Of a stretch of 64,000 nucleotides of DNA, positions 23,247 to 38,674 are shown in pieces. The notes under the pieces are model-generated. The model was not told the origin of the DNA. It ran no database searches and worked only from the letters and a program-made list of their open reading frames with translations. Source of the DNA: Paramecium tetraurelia (lineage: Eukaryota; Ciliophora; Oligohymenophorea; Peniculida; Parameciidae); contig NW_001799641.1 in the NCBI RefSeq assembly GCF_000165425.1, positions 377,027 to 441,026 on the forward strand. Direction: 5' to 3'. Numbering within the stretch: position 1 is the first letter of the stretch; each line of letters opens with the position of its first letter. The position numbers and the translations under genes were made by a program.

Positions 23247-23283
23247 TCTATAGTATTCAAATTCAAAAATTTATAAGGATTTC

Positions 23284-23669
23284 TCATTTCTGTGATTAAA
23301 TACAATTGAAAATATCGTCCTCTTCTTGAATAATAGCGTGTGAGATATAAAGATTTAGCATTTTCTAAATGAAAATGGAATAAATTAATTACAATCTTCA
23401 AATTTGGATTAATAAGCATTCTTTGGCCTTACTTTGAAGCCGACACTGGTTATTTCAAGGGAATGGGGATAATAATTTTATTGTATGAGGATGAATCTTG
23501 AGTTTCTAAAGGAGTATTTTCATAATCTTCTATCTGAATTATTATAATATAAAATTACCTTAATATATTTTCTGGGGGATGGTTCTAATGATTCATTTGA
23601 TTTAGCAATATCTGTTAATCTTAATGAATCATATAATTCATCTCTTGTAGGTGTTAAGAATTATGACAT
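23284..23669 (-). CDS. Small unrecognised protein with SPRKYI motif
   Basis: 110 residues after two introns (25 and 28 nt). It begins MSQFLTPTRDELYDSLRL, contains EPSPRKYIKIEDYENTP, and ends IIQEEDDIFNCIQSQK. The SPRKYI segment recurs in the EF-hand gene at 27780-28792. No domain is recognised. It converges with NEK 1, with 37 nt between stops. Confidence 0.55.
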
Positions 23670-23811
23670 TGTTACTGGTAAAAGGATGATATTATATTAA
23701 TTAAAAATATAAATAATTAATGATAACTAACAATATTATAATATAAAAGGAGTCGAAACAACATCCAGGCTTGTTTTTTGATAAATAATTGAAAATATCA
23801 ATCAAAAGGGA

Positions 23812-24337
23812 ATGATTTAAAAACATAAGAGCGATTTTGAGATCTTCATACAACTGTTTTATGATAAGAGGTTAAATTAAAAAGCTAAAAAATTCATTTA
23901 AAATATTGGTTTGAAGTCATTTGCATTAGATTTGTACGAAATATATGGTTTATTAATACTTTCAAATATATTTCAGATCCTGGTATATTTTGAAGATTTG
24001 TATTTGTATGTGTTATAAAGCAAACTATACAATTTATGAGTTACAATAGAGTATTCTTTTAAAATACTTCACTTAAAAAAATGGAGTGTAGAATAATAAG
24101 TCATAGCATTGAAGAATTCTTCTTTAAAATTGGATGAATTTTAAGAAATCTTTAAAATTGCGCTTTTATTGGTGATGCATTTTAAGAGAATAATTTAGTT
24201 TACAAAGCATGTGATTTTATAAATTGACAATTGTTGATTAACAGTTATTAGAGAATTAATAATTGAAATTAAGATTAAATTTACTATTTGATTGTGATGA
24301 TGTAAATGATAGCATAGAAGATGAGAATGACATTTGA
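23812..24337 (+). CDS. Unrecognised gene, exon structure unresolved
   Basis: Several coding-like segments lie on + between 23812 and 24337: an N-terminal KHKSDFEIFIQLFYDKRLNQ, a middle segment that changes frame, and a clear C-terminus LLFDCDDVNDSIEDENDI ending at TGA 24335. At least three introns are needed, and more than one combination works. An earlier ATG at 23720 gives only a short frame. I cannot name a family. Confidence 0.45.
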
Positions 24338-24486
24338 TTTAGGAATAAATAAGGAATAAATTCTCAAATTTAAGCAAATAGTATTTTAATGAATTGGATG
24401 AGAGCGATTAAAATTTAAGATAAATATAAATTTTAATATATTATAAATAATTATATATATAAATAAAAAATAGAAATAGGTAGAAA

Positions 24487-26116
24487 ATGTCCTTGAAAGA
24501 CTTTTAGATTTTGTAAGAACTAGGTAAAATTTATAATGAAGTTAGGTGAGGGAGCATATTCGAAAGTGTATAAAGTAAGAAGAATAGCAGATGGTTTCGA
24601 ATACGCTTTAAAGAAAGTGAAACTACAATCATTATCAGACAAAGAGAAATAAAATGCTTTGAATGAAGTTAGAATATTAGCAAGTGTCAGACATGCCAAT
24701 GTAATTTAGTATAAGGAGGCGTTTTTAGAAGAATCTACTCAGAGTTTGTGGTATAACCTATTGTTTCTAAATAGTATTGTAATGGAGTATGCAGATGATG
24801 GAGACTTATTCCAAAAGATTGTTGAGTGTTAGAAAAAAGGAATGTTGATGGCTGAAAAGGACATTTGGAACTACTTTACATAAGTAATTCATCCATCTAC
24901 TTTAAGATAGTTAAGGGATTGAAGGCATTGCACGATATGAAGATATATCATCGAGACTTGAAATCAGCTAACGTCTTTATGAATGTAGATGGAACTGTTA
25001 AATTGGGAGATATGAATGTATCTAAAGTGGCTAAAAAAATACTATTATACACTTAAACCGGAACCCCTTATTATGCATCACCTGAGGTGTGGAAGGATCA
25101 GCCTTACGATTCCAAATCCGATATCTGGTCATTAGGTTGTGTTCTTTATGAGATGACTACATTAAAACCTCCATTTAGAGCAGAAGATATGAACGGTCTT
25201 TACAAGAAAGTTGTTAGAGGCTATTATCCAAAAATACCAACAATATATAGTTAAGATCTAAGCAATATTATCAGAGCTTTACTTTAAGTTTAACCTCATT
25301 TGAGACCATCTTGCGATAAAATCTTATAACTATCAGCAGTTGTCAATAGAATGGATGATAAGGTTCTGATTGAAGAAGAAGGGGCTAAATTCTTATTATA
25401 AACTATTCGAGTCCCCAGAGTCATGCATTATCTAACTGACAGATTACCTAAGCCGAATTATGCCCCGGTAAAAATGATGAGAATTGATAAAAATCAGTTC
25501 ATTCAAACTTTGGCTGTTTAAAAATCAAGCCAAGATAATGTTGAAGATCCTTTAACCAATTCGAATATTGAACATTTACCTAGGATTGGCCGTAGGTTAG
25601 ATGATTCTTAGATCTAATCATATGATGCTTCATCTGTTCTTAGTAAAAAATAGAATAAAGTTGATGAATCGCACATACTACCTAAGCCTTCATTAGAAAT
25701 TGCATAGTAGGGTTCTAAAAACAGTGAGAAACTCAATCTCATTCACTAGATTTATGCTGGCAATCCTGTGAAAGCTGTAAAGAAAACAAAAAAACCTATG
25801 AAACCAGAAATTCAGATACTTTAATAAAAGTTAGTATAGAAGAAATTGGATATCGAAGGTGAACCAAAACCTTTACTAATTAAAAAGTATATAATAGTTT
25901 ATAATTTAAAGTGTTAAACATCAATAAGAGGAAAAATCTCCATCTCCATTTTTGCCTGCTCTTCCTGCTATTTCTAAAGAGAAAAGAATCATGAAAGACA
26001 ACAATGAAGATGAACAATTAAAAAGGATTAAACAGACTGAAGAATAGATATAATTGCTAAAAGAAAAATAATTAAAATAAAAAAGAAAATATTAACTTAG
26101 AAATTCAGAGAAATGA
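24487..26116 (+). CDS. NEK-family protein kinase 2 of window, DMN instead of DFG
   Basis: 511 residues after introns at 24524-24545, 24751-24774, 24884-24906 and 25887-25911. Kinase domain ~5-260: [18 protein letters not shown] lysine, [10 protein letters not shown], then [11 protein letters not shown] where most kinases have DFG, then [13 protein letters not shown]. The metal-binding Asp is kept; Phe-Gly is replaced by Met-Asn, as in a known NEK subgroup with DLN. So activity is likely. The tail is basic and Gln/Lys-rich with several Ser-Pro sites. It lies 30 nt from the converging NDR gene. Confidence 0.9.
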
Positions 26117-26146
26117 TTATTCTTATATTAAAAATATCAATTGTAA

Positions 26147-27723
<1,577 letters not shown>

Positions 27724-27779
27724 ATTAATATTAACTACAGTATTTATCCGTAAAATAATTAAAAAAATATATAAATAAC

Positions 27780-28792
27780 TCATAATCTAAACCAAAATGT
27801 TGTTTTTGGTTGTGATCCTTTCTATGAATTATTTGTGAATGATTTAAATTATTTATTGGCATACTTCCTATCCTAAAATTAATATGCATATTATTGTAAA
27901 GATATTCTATCTAATGATCTACTTGATTATGAATTATTTTTTCTATTATGAGACCATCTTTACTCATAATCTCTTTATGAATTACGCTAAGGATATACTG
28001 TTTAATAATCAAATAATATCTGAGGATTTGATGGTTGCCTCCTTTGAGTATTTGGTTTCCCCAATTTCAAAGTATTTAAGTAGCTATCGAAGTCTTTTCT
28101 TATTTTGGGACTAGAATTTCTAGCATTCAATTTTGTATTAAATAAAGTATTGATTCTCTTTTATAAATTTCTTAATTTGTCTTATTGAGCATCCGCTTTA
28201 TCTTTCAAGAGAAATGAAGTTTTGGGAGGTGATATTTTCTTAGTTTGAATAAAGGTTTCTAGGTAGTTCAATTAATTATATTATTATTTAGGAGGTGAAT
28301 AGTTTTAAGTGAATTGATTAATTTAGAAATCACCTTAAATATTGATATATTTTCTGGGTGAGCTTCCTGATGCATTTGATTTAAATAGTTCTGAAAATTA
28401 TTAAGCTGATTTTTATCCAGAGGAATTGAAAACTTAATCTTCTACTTTTACATAACTTTTTTGGTCTTAAAATTTTTACTAAATTGAAGCCTGCTATACT
28501 TATTCATCAACTTAAATCCAATTCTTCTCAAACTCTTACAAGGTGATTGCACCTGTTTTTGATGCATTCAAATATTCAAACAATTATTAGATCACTCTAT
28601 AATCATACAAATCATATACTCTTCTGATTAAATGCCATGATTTTAAATTAACTCTAATTTGAGATCATCTAATTCAATTTTTTGAGAATCATTCTAATCA
28701 ATATCAACAAAAGCAGCACTTATCTTTGCATACTTTTTTTGTAGATTACCTTTAATAGTTTTCCAAAGGTTTAGCAATTCAATTTAATCCAT
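27780..28792 (-). CDS. EF-hand protein with basic C-terminal tail
   Basis: 329 residues, one 23-nt intron. The N-terminal ~130 residues hold EF-hand-like units: DIDQNDSQKIELDDL is a loop with good acidic positions, and YLNASKTGAITLQEFEKNW a more degenerate one. Then FKSNASGSSPRKYINI, a motif shared with the small gene at 23284-23669, and a long Lys/Arg/Asn/Gln-rich tail with repeated Ser-Pro. Likely a calcium-responsive cytoskeletal or signalling protein; the exact role is unknown. Start ATG precedes DQIELLNLW. Confidence 0.7.
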
Positions 28793-29077
28793 AATAAAAT
28801 TTTATTTCTATTTTAATTATTCAAGTAAATTAGAAAATTGTTACTGATGAAATTGTATTGAGCTTTTATGATGTTTCATAAGATTAAAACATAAGATTTT
28901 ATTTGAATCTCATTTAATTTTGACAAAAATTACATTTACTATTGATAGCTACATAGAGATCCATTATATGTGTTTCTAACTTTTGATATTGGAAAATCAG
29001 ATTTTAATTATGCTTTTATTTAATTATTATAAGATAAATAAAATTAAATAATTACCATCGTCTTTCTTTATTCAACA

Positions 29078-29989
29078 ATGGAAATTATACCAGTCGAAAC
29101 TAAAAAACGAATTCATGAGTTTTCTTATGCTTAAAAGGTGTCCAATTAAATTTCTCCCGATAAATCTCATATAAAACTTAATGAATCCTTATTTAAAGCT
29201 CAAATACTGGAAAAATAATCTTGCACATTAATCAAGAATATTTAAAAAGACCTCCTTATGAAAATCAAAAAATACGATTCCATATTACAGAAAAACAACC
29301 TCCAAAAAAATATATCAAGCTCATAGCCAACTTCCCCTCCAATTAGGAAAAATAATGAAGAAAATTAAGAACTTACTTAACTGTAATATCAAATTAAACC
29401 AAAAGGTGAAAAACTTTTAACTGAAATTGTTCATAAAACCACTCAAAATGATCTTCGCCGAGACTCCCTTCCTATTAAAAAATTAGATGTTAAATTATCC
29501 TATTTTTCAGAAGAAAAACCTTTATTTTCTTCTTAGGATATATCTCCAATCAAATAAGAACAACACAGTAATACTCTTTACTTAAGAAGAAACACTACTT
29601 AAAATATTGCTACACCCCAATAAAAAAAATCATCAGTCACAGATTTTTTAGGTAGCTACGCTAAGCTTCATACAAGTAAATCAGCTTCCAAAAAGAAGCC
29701 TAATTTAATGGAATGTAAAAACTAAATTTAATGTACAAAAGAAACAAAAGAGATAAAATAAAATGATATTAAAAAGATTTAATCAGGGAACAAAAAACAG
29801 AGTGAAACTACAGATTATACATTCAGACCGAAAAAAAATGAAGTGCCAATAGATAAGTAAAATAGAGCAAGGAAGAATTAAAAATAGAAGTAGAGTATTG
29901 ATCTTTGTGTCAATACAGATTTGAAGGAAATTATTCACATTATTAACGACTTAGATTTATTTAATAATAGATTAAAAAAGAAGTCATGA
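29078..29989 (+). CDS. Unrecognised basic Ser/Lys-rich protein
   Basis: Intronless, 303 residues, starting MEIIPVETKKRIHEF and ending HIINDLDLFNNRLKKKS. High in Lys, Ser, Gln and Asn, with several Ser-Pro sites (NQISPDKSH, PTSPPIRK) and no hydrophobic core, so probably largely disordered. No domain recognised. Codon use (TAA/TAG for Gln) matches its neighbours. Confidence 0.6.
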
Positions 29990-30071
29990 TGAGAATTAAT
30001 TTTGAATATAGACTATTTATTTATTAAATGACAAATCATTATTTAATTTACTTAAAAGCCTATTATAAATA

Positions 30072-30688
30072 TCATTTATGAAGTAATAATTCTTTTTATT
30101 TGAGTATTGCATATTCTGAAACAATCTATTTCAACCATTTCCAAACCTATTTTAACTGAGGTGGCGCTGGGAATTGCACTTTAGAATGAAAGCTCATAAA
30201 CATTTAAATTAGAGATTCAATGAATTTCAATTCAGAAGATCTCTTTGTACTAATAATTTAATTTTTAAGATTTACAGTTCTAAATTTTGGCATTGACTCT
30301 TTGATATTTCCTATTCTAATTTCAAAATTTCTTTGCGAAATTCAATGTTTTGTTTTTATAATATTCCATTGTTAATTAATTCTTAAAGATGTTTTTCACT
30401 AATTATTTGTAATTCCAGAAGCAACTCCTCTTATTTTTAGTTTTGCTTTTTATTTTCCTAATTCCGCTCTTCTATTTGTTATTGAAAACTAATAAGTAAT
30501 TCCTCTATATTTTAAATTTGTTCTGTCAACTTTTTTAATTGTAAGTCTTATAATTAGCAATTCTGGCATTTAGTGACATGCTTTGATCTGGCAAAAGTAA
30601 CTTTCTTTTGGTGAAAGTTTTCCCCTGTTTAGCTTGCAGTGGGTTGAGAACATACGCTTCCTTCAGGGTCTGCATCTTTATAATTCAT
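30072..30688 (-). CDS. Coiled-coil protein with conserved C-terminal helix
   Basis: 196 residues, one 26-nt intron that joins NLEL to TKRSSELKFIES. Residues ~55-150 form a Glu/Gln/Leu heptad-like coiled coil. The last 50 residues (QFPAPPQLKQVWKWLKQIVS) have Trp and Pro and look like a binding helix. It begins MNYKDADPEGSVCSQP. Family not recognised; the form suits a scaffold or centrosome/basal-body component, which is inference only. Confidence 0.62.
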
Positions 30689-30825
30689 GAGCGATCAATT
30701 AATTAAATTTAATAAAGATAAATATATTTATACCATAGAAGTCTAAAAATTATCATTATTATTTTTGAAGTTCACTCAATTGAAACACAAATATTATGCA
30801 TATCAATTAATATAGTAACAAAAAA

Positions 30826-31430
30826 TCAAATATAATTCATTTTAGATGCTAAATCATCTTTAGACATTGCCTCTTTACCCTTGCTTGCATCTTAGATAAA
30901 TTCAAGGATATCAGATTCGCTAATCTGAATATCAAGATATTAACCAAAGACATTTTTAATTTCAGCCAATCCAATTTTACGATCTCTACAATATAAATAG
31001 TTATTTCACTTTTTAACAAATAAATCGAAGATTTCATCCATCTCTTCATCTCTGCCCTTATTCTCAAACCATCTTTTTTAAATTATATGCATCACATCTT
31101 TCAATGAGAAACTATCTCGTTGTCTATGAAAAAATTCAAATAATATAAAGTTATACTCATCGACAACATCATGAATTTCTTCTTCTATGTCCTTAACAGT
31201 TTTATTAATAAAAGCAAAATTGCCTAGGATTGATCTCAAATTTTGTCGATTAATGTAACCTGACTTCTAAGGATCATAAAAGTTGAAGCAATCTCTGATT
31301 TCAGATTCCTAATTTCAAACTTGATTCATACCATATCATCTGGAAGTTTCTAAACTACTTATTATTTTGAACTTTTCGTATTGTTCTTAGGGTTTTACTG
31401 TGGCTATTGCTTTTTTTTCTCGAGTTTCAT
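30826..31430 (-). CDS. EF-hand protein of the calmodulin/centrin type
   Basis: 185 residues after two introns (23 and 24 nt). After a basic Gln/Lys-rich N-terminus the order is four helix-loop-helix units: FNFYDPQKSGYINRQNL (first loop), the EEIHDVVDEYNFILF region (degenerate), FDLFVKKDRKIGLAEI (third), and a final EFIQDASKGKEAMSKDDL. Loop residues are imperfect, so only some sites may bind calcium. Resembles centrin or dynein-light-chain-like EF-hand proteins; the exact subfamily is uncertain. Confidence 0.72.
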
Positions 31431-31633
31431 CCTGTTGAACAATTCAAAAAAATTAACAAATTAATAACAATTTAATGTAATTTAAGAAAGGAATTTAAAT
31501 ATTTCAAAAACATTCAGAAGGAATTGAGTGATGTACATATCAATATGGTTTATATTATGAGGAGGTCATTGTTGTTGAATTTTAACTTATAATTTATGAA
31601 TATTAATATTAAAGTAGAAAATTAATTATAGTA

Positions 31634-35045
<3,412 letters not shown>

Positions 35046-35076
35046 TATTAATATTATAATTAATATTATTTATTTC

Positions 35077-36098
35077 ATGCAAAATATTCCATGTATAAAT
35101 TCTTAACTAAATAGAACAAAGTGATTAACCTGAATTTCCTTATAATTGCAGAGGAGAGACCCATTTGATTATGTAATAAGTTACAACTACAAAATCTCAA
35201 AAACTTTAAGTCCTTCATTTAAAGAGAGGAGAGAAGAAAAATTCATTAATGCATTGCTTTCGTTTATTAAAGGCATCAATAGATGACGATAATTTCAATT
35301 TAATTCCAACAGAAAAGCAAATCTAAAGCAAGAAAATTATAAATTTAAAACCATTGAAGAATGTGATTGAAAAAATAGCTTTAATGAGATAATAGGATTA
35401 ACCAAGAAGAAAATCTGCATACGGAGATACATTTGGTTAATTGACAGCAAAATAATAAGCGAATCTACCAACTTAAATTTAATAACATCGTTAAATTGAT
35501 GGTTAAAGATTTGCCCTGTAAAGTTTTGCAGGCATCTTGGAAAGAAAAAAATAATAAAAAACAGCACGAAAGCCCAGTTTACTAAGGAAACTATCTAAAT
35601 AAGATACAATTGTTGGTAGTTATCTTTATTATTTTAGAATATGATAATATGGAGAGACCTCCTTCATGTAAAACTCCTCCAAAATAAATTATTGTTAAAT
35701 CAATTCATAAAACTAAAATGGAAATAGAAAAAGAAAAATATTTCAAAGTTTAAGATTTTAAGATGATTTAATTTTTATCTGGAAAATCTCAATAATTAAA
35801 ACTTTAAATCAATGGCAATAAAGCTCTCGCTCTTAATCTCTAAACAACAACTCAACAATCTTCTTCTATTATAGCCAATCGAAGAATATCAAACTTATTT
35901 CCAAAACTCCCAATCAATAAAATAAGCAGATGCATAACTAATCCTCTTGAAAATAAAATTGATCCTCAATTAAGTAGTAGATCAATGAATAATTAAAATA
36001 CGCCCTATCTCACATAAAATTTAAAACTCACAAAAAAAATTCAAATAGAACTCAAAAATTTATCTCATCCTTTATAACGATTGAGCTATCATTTATGA
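35077..36098 (+). CDS. Unrecognised protein with a conserved-looking N-terminal domain
   Basis: 325 residues after introns of 22 nt each (first in the N-terminus, second near 35620). The N-terminal ~110 residues look folded: PEFPYNCRGETHLIMQQ, LHLKRGEKKNSLMHCFRLL. The rest is basic and Ser/Gln-rich with KPSLLRKLSKQ and RPPSCKTPPKQ, likely disordered and phosphorylated. Start MQNIPQQSDQ is set by the first intron. Begins 31 nt after the DHX8 stop. No family assigned. Confidence 0.6.
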
Positions 36099-36864
36099 TT
36101 ACATGATGTTAATTATTTACTATAGAGTATTAATTTTTTAAACTAAAATTAACTCACATTCTATAATTCATTATTTTTAGATAAGTTTTTATATTTAAAC
36201 TTTGATAAATATTTAATTAACTCGAATCATTAGAATTACCATCAAAGTTTTATTTTGGGTTATTCTATTTTTTTAATGATTCCTTAAATAATGTTATGTT
36301 ATTCATTTTCATTTCTTCAAAGTTTATAAGAAGTATGACTTCTATTAAAGCAATTTAGCATCATTGGACATAAGGATAGCAATAAAAGAATAAAATAAGG
36401 ACTCTACTAAAGAATCTTATGCTAAACACTTTTATTAAAATCCAAAAGAATCCTCTTCTGTATCTTGAATATAATTAATTGACTTTCTACATAATTTTTC
36501 CATTCTTATGATCCTTATAATTATTGCATATAAAATGAATATTTGATTTCTAGGATTATTGGTATTTCAGCTTCTGAATACAACTATTTAAATTTTATTA
36601 AATTATAAAACTGACCCTAACAGTAAATCAAATGAGAGAGATTAATAATTTCGTATTATATGATTTAGAATTGTGAAATCATGCTTTTAAATACCAATTT
36701 TATTTGGATTAATTCAAATACTAATTAATTAATTAATACAGTAACTTAAGAAATAGTTCAAAGTTATTTTGCATGAAGGACGAGAATTTATGATCAGAAG
36801 TAATCAGATATCATTTAAGACTTTTAATTTATGGATATACATTTAAATTATTAATAAAATAAAT
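36099..36864. other. AT-rich spacer, 766 bases, one weak open frame
   Basis: The largest gene-poor stretch of the window. A + frame from ATG 36335 to TGA 36511 encodes 58 residues (MTSIKAIQHHWTQGQQQ), without recognised motif. Minus frames are broken by TGA. Could hold a small gene, a decayed one, or the RING-YEATS upstream region. Confidence 0.4.
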
Positions 36865-37602
36865 ATGATATCAAAAGATAATTATACATGTCCAATTTGT
36901 TTAGGGGTTTTTGTAGATCCTTGCAAATTACAATGTAACCATATTTTTTGCTTATCTTGCCTCCTTGAATTAGTTGATTTCAATTTTATTCAATATAAGT
37001 GTCCAATGTGTAGAATTTAGATTATGAATGATAAAGGTCCTTTTAAAATTGATGAAGAAATTTAACACATAGTTTAAACATGCTTCAAAGAAGAATTTTA
37101 AAAAAGATAATAGGAAATTAAGCTCAATTAAGAGGTAAATCAAAAAGAAATGAAAATTAAAATTAACTATGGAAATGAATATCGTTACTTTGAAGAGGAA
37201 AAATCTAATAAACACTAATGGACACTTTATGTAACTTTAGATTATGTAAGCTAATTTGATTAAACTCCTTTAAATTCTTTGGTATTAATAGAGTTAGTTG
37301 ATAATGTTAAATTTATATTGGACGAAACATTTTATCCAGATGTAATAGTAGTTAGAAATCCCCCATTTCAACTTACTCGCAGAGGATGGGATGTTTTTAG
37401 TATACCAATAGAAATCACTTTTAAACCACAATATAAACTTGATCCTATTAAAATTGAACATCATCTCGTTTTTCAGTAAGGTGGGATTCAGAAATGCTAA
37501 ATTAACAAAATTAATGCAGAAAATATTAAAAACCAATTGGATGCCAAAAAATAAAATCAATAATAAAAAATAGTTTAAACTAAAAAAATCTGGAAGGCAT
37601 GA
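36865..37602 (+). CDS. RING finger-YEATS domain fusion protein
   Basis: Intronless, 245 residues. Residues ~8-52 are a C3HC4 RING: CPICLGVFVDPCKLQC, NHIFCLSC, then CPMC. Residues ~88-215 are a YEATS domain: IKINYGNEYRY, HQWTLYVTLDY, LDETFYPDVIVVRNPPF, TRRGWDVFSIPIEITF and IEHHLVFQ. YEATS domains read acylated lysines on histones and occur in chromatin complexes; RINGs recruit E2 enzymes. Compared with AF9, the cage positions read F (kept), W for Tyr and F (kept), while the His and Ser positions are Asp and Thr. Inference: a nuclear ubiquitin ligase guided by histone acylation. The fusion is open in a single exon, so it is not a splice artefact. Confidence 0.85.
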
Positions 37603-37701
37603 TGATTTTATTTAATCACTTTAAAATATTATTTTAAAAAGGTTTTAAATTTAATATAAGAATGATCCATTACTATTATCAAAATAATCAATAAACTTTT
37701 T

Positions 37702-38523
37702 TCAAGAAACATTTTTTTTTTATAATTTCTATTTTTATTATTCTTTAAACTCTTTGATTTTTTTATCAAAGATACTTAATTATCTCATTTATTTTTCCTT
37801 TTCCTCTTCATCCTCTTTCTTCTACTAATATTAAAAATTGAAGTTATATATGTAATCTCCAGATAGTTCTGTTGTTTTATGGCTTTTTGCTTTTTCAATA
37901 TTGACTTAGATACCCTTGTCTTCAGTTAATAATTTATGTGAAACTCTTGATTTTTGTGAACTGATATTTTTGTTTTTATTTTTCTTGGTTGTAATTTAAA
38001 TTTGATCATTGGATATGTTACTCTTGAAACAGCTTAAATCAGCTTTTTAAGCATCTTGACTACGAGTTGAATATTGGGCAGGTACATTTAATATAGATTT
38101 TTCTTTTAAATGTTCTTTGATGGCTGGTAAGGATAAAGGTTTTTTATCCACGTGAATGCCCTAGATTAGTGATTTATTCTGAGCCAATAAATGTTAGTAA
38201 GACTCAAATATTCCTTATTTCTTCTTAAACCCTTTTGTCTTATATTCATTCAGATATCTTGGAATATAGATGTCCTTCTATTTTACGATATATTCAGGTC
38301 TTTCAACTGAATCAATGGTTTAGATTAAAGGATTATAGATTTGTAAAGGAGGTAATTTTTTAGTTATGTAATAAGTTGGTTTATCATTTTGTATTAATGC
38401 ATCTTAGTGTAGGGGACTATTAAATTATCGATTGTTTGGGAGATGACTTTAGCTCTCATACCTCATGATGTCCTTTCCTCTCCTAGTAGGTTAAGGTTCT
38501 CTATTCTCAAGAAATTTAAGCAT
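37702..38523 (-). CDS. Unrecognised basic protein
   Basis: Intronless, 273 residues, starting MLKFLENREPQPTRRGKDI and ending KEQQKQKLQKKNVS. Mid-region: PPLQIYNPLIQTIDSVERPE, YIPRYLNEYKTKGFKKKQG. Lys/Gln-rich with a C-terminal charged helix. It lies head-to-head with the dynein gene (151 nt apart), so the two may share an upstream region. The look is that of a flagellar-associated protein, but I cannot assign it. Confidence 0.6.
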
Positions 38524-38674
38524 TTTTTTATTATAAATTATGAAATTGTACACTGAAAATTTAAAGGAGCCAGTGAGATCGGGTTAAAAAGTAGAAGAGA
38601 CAGTTTTTCAATATTATATAGAGATTATCTGTTTCATTCAAAGTATATTATTAATTATAATATTAATTAATTGA

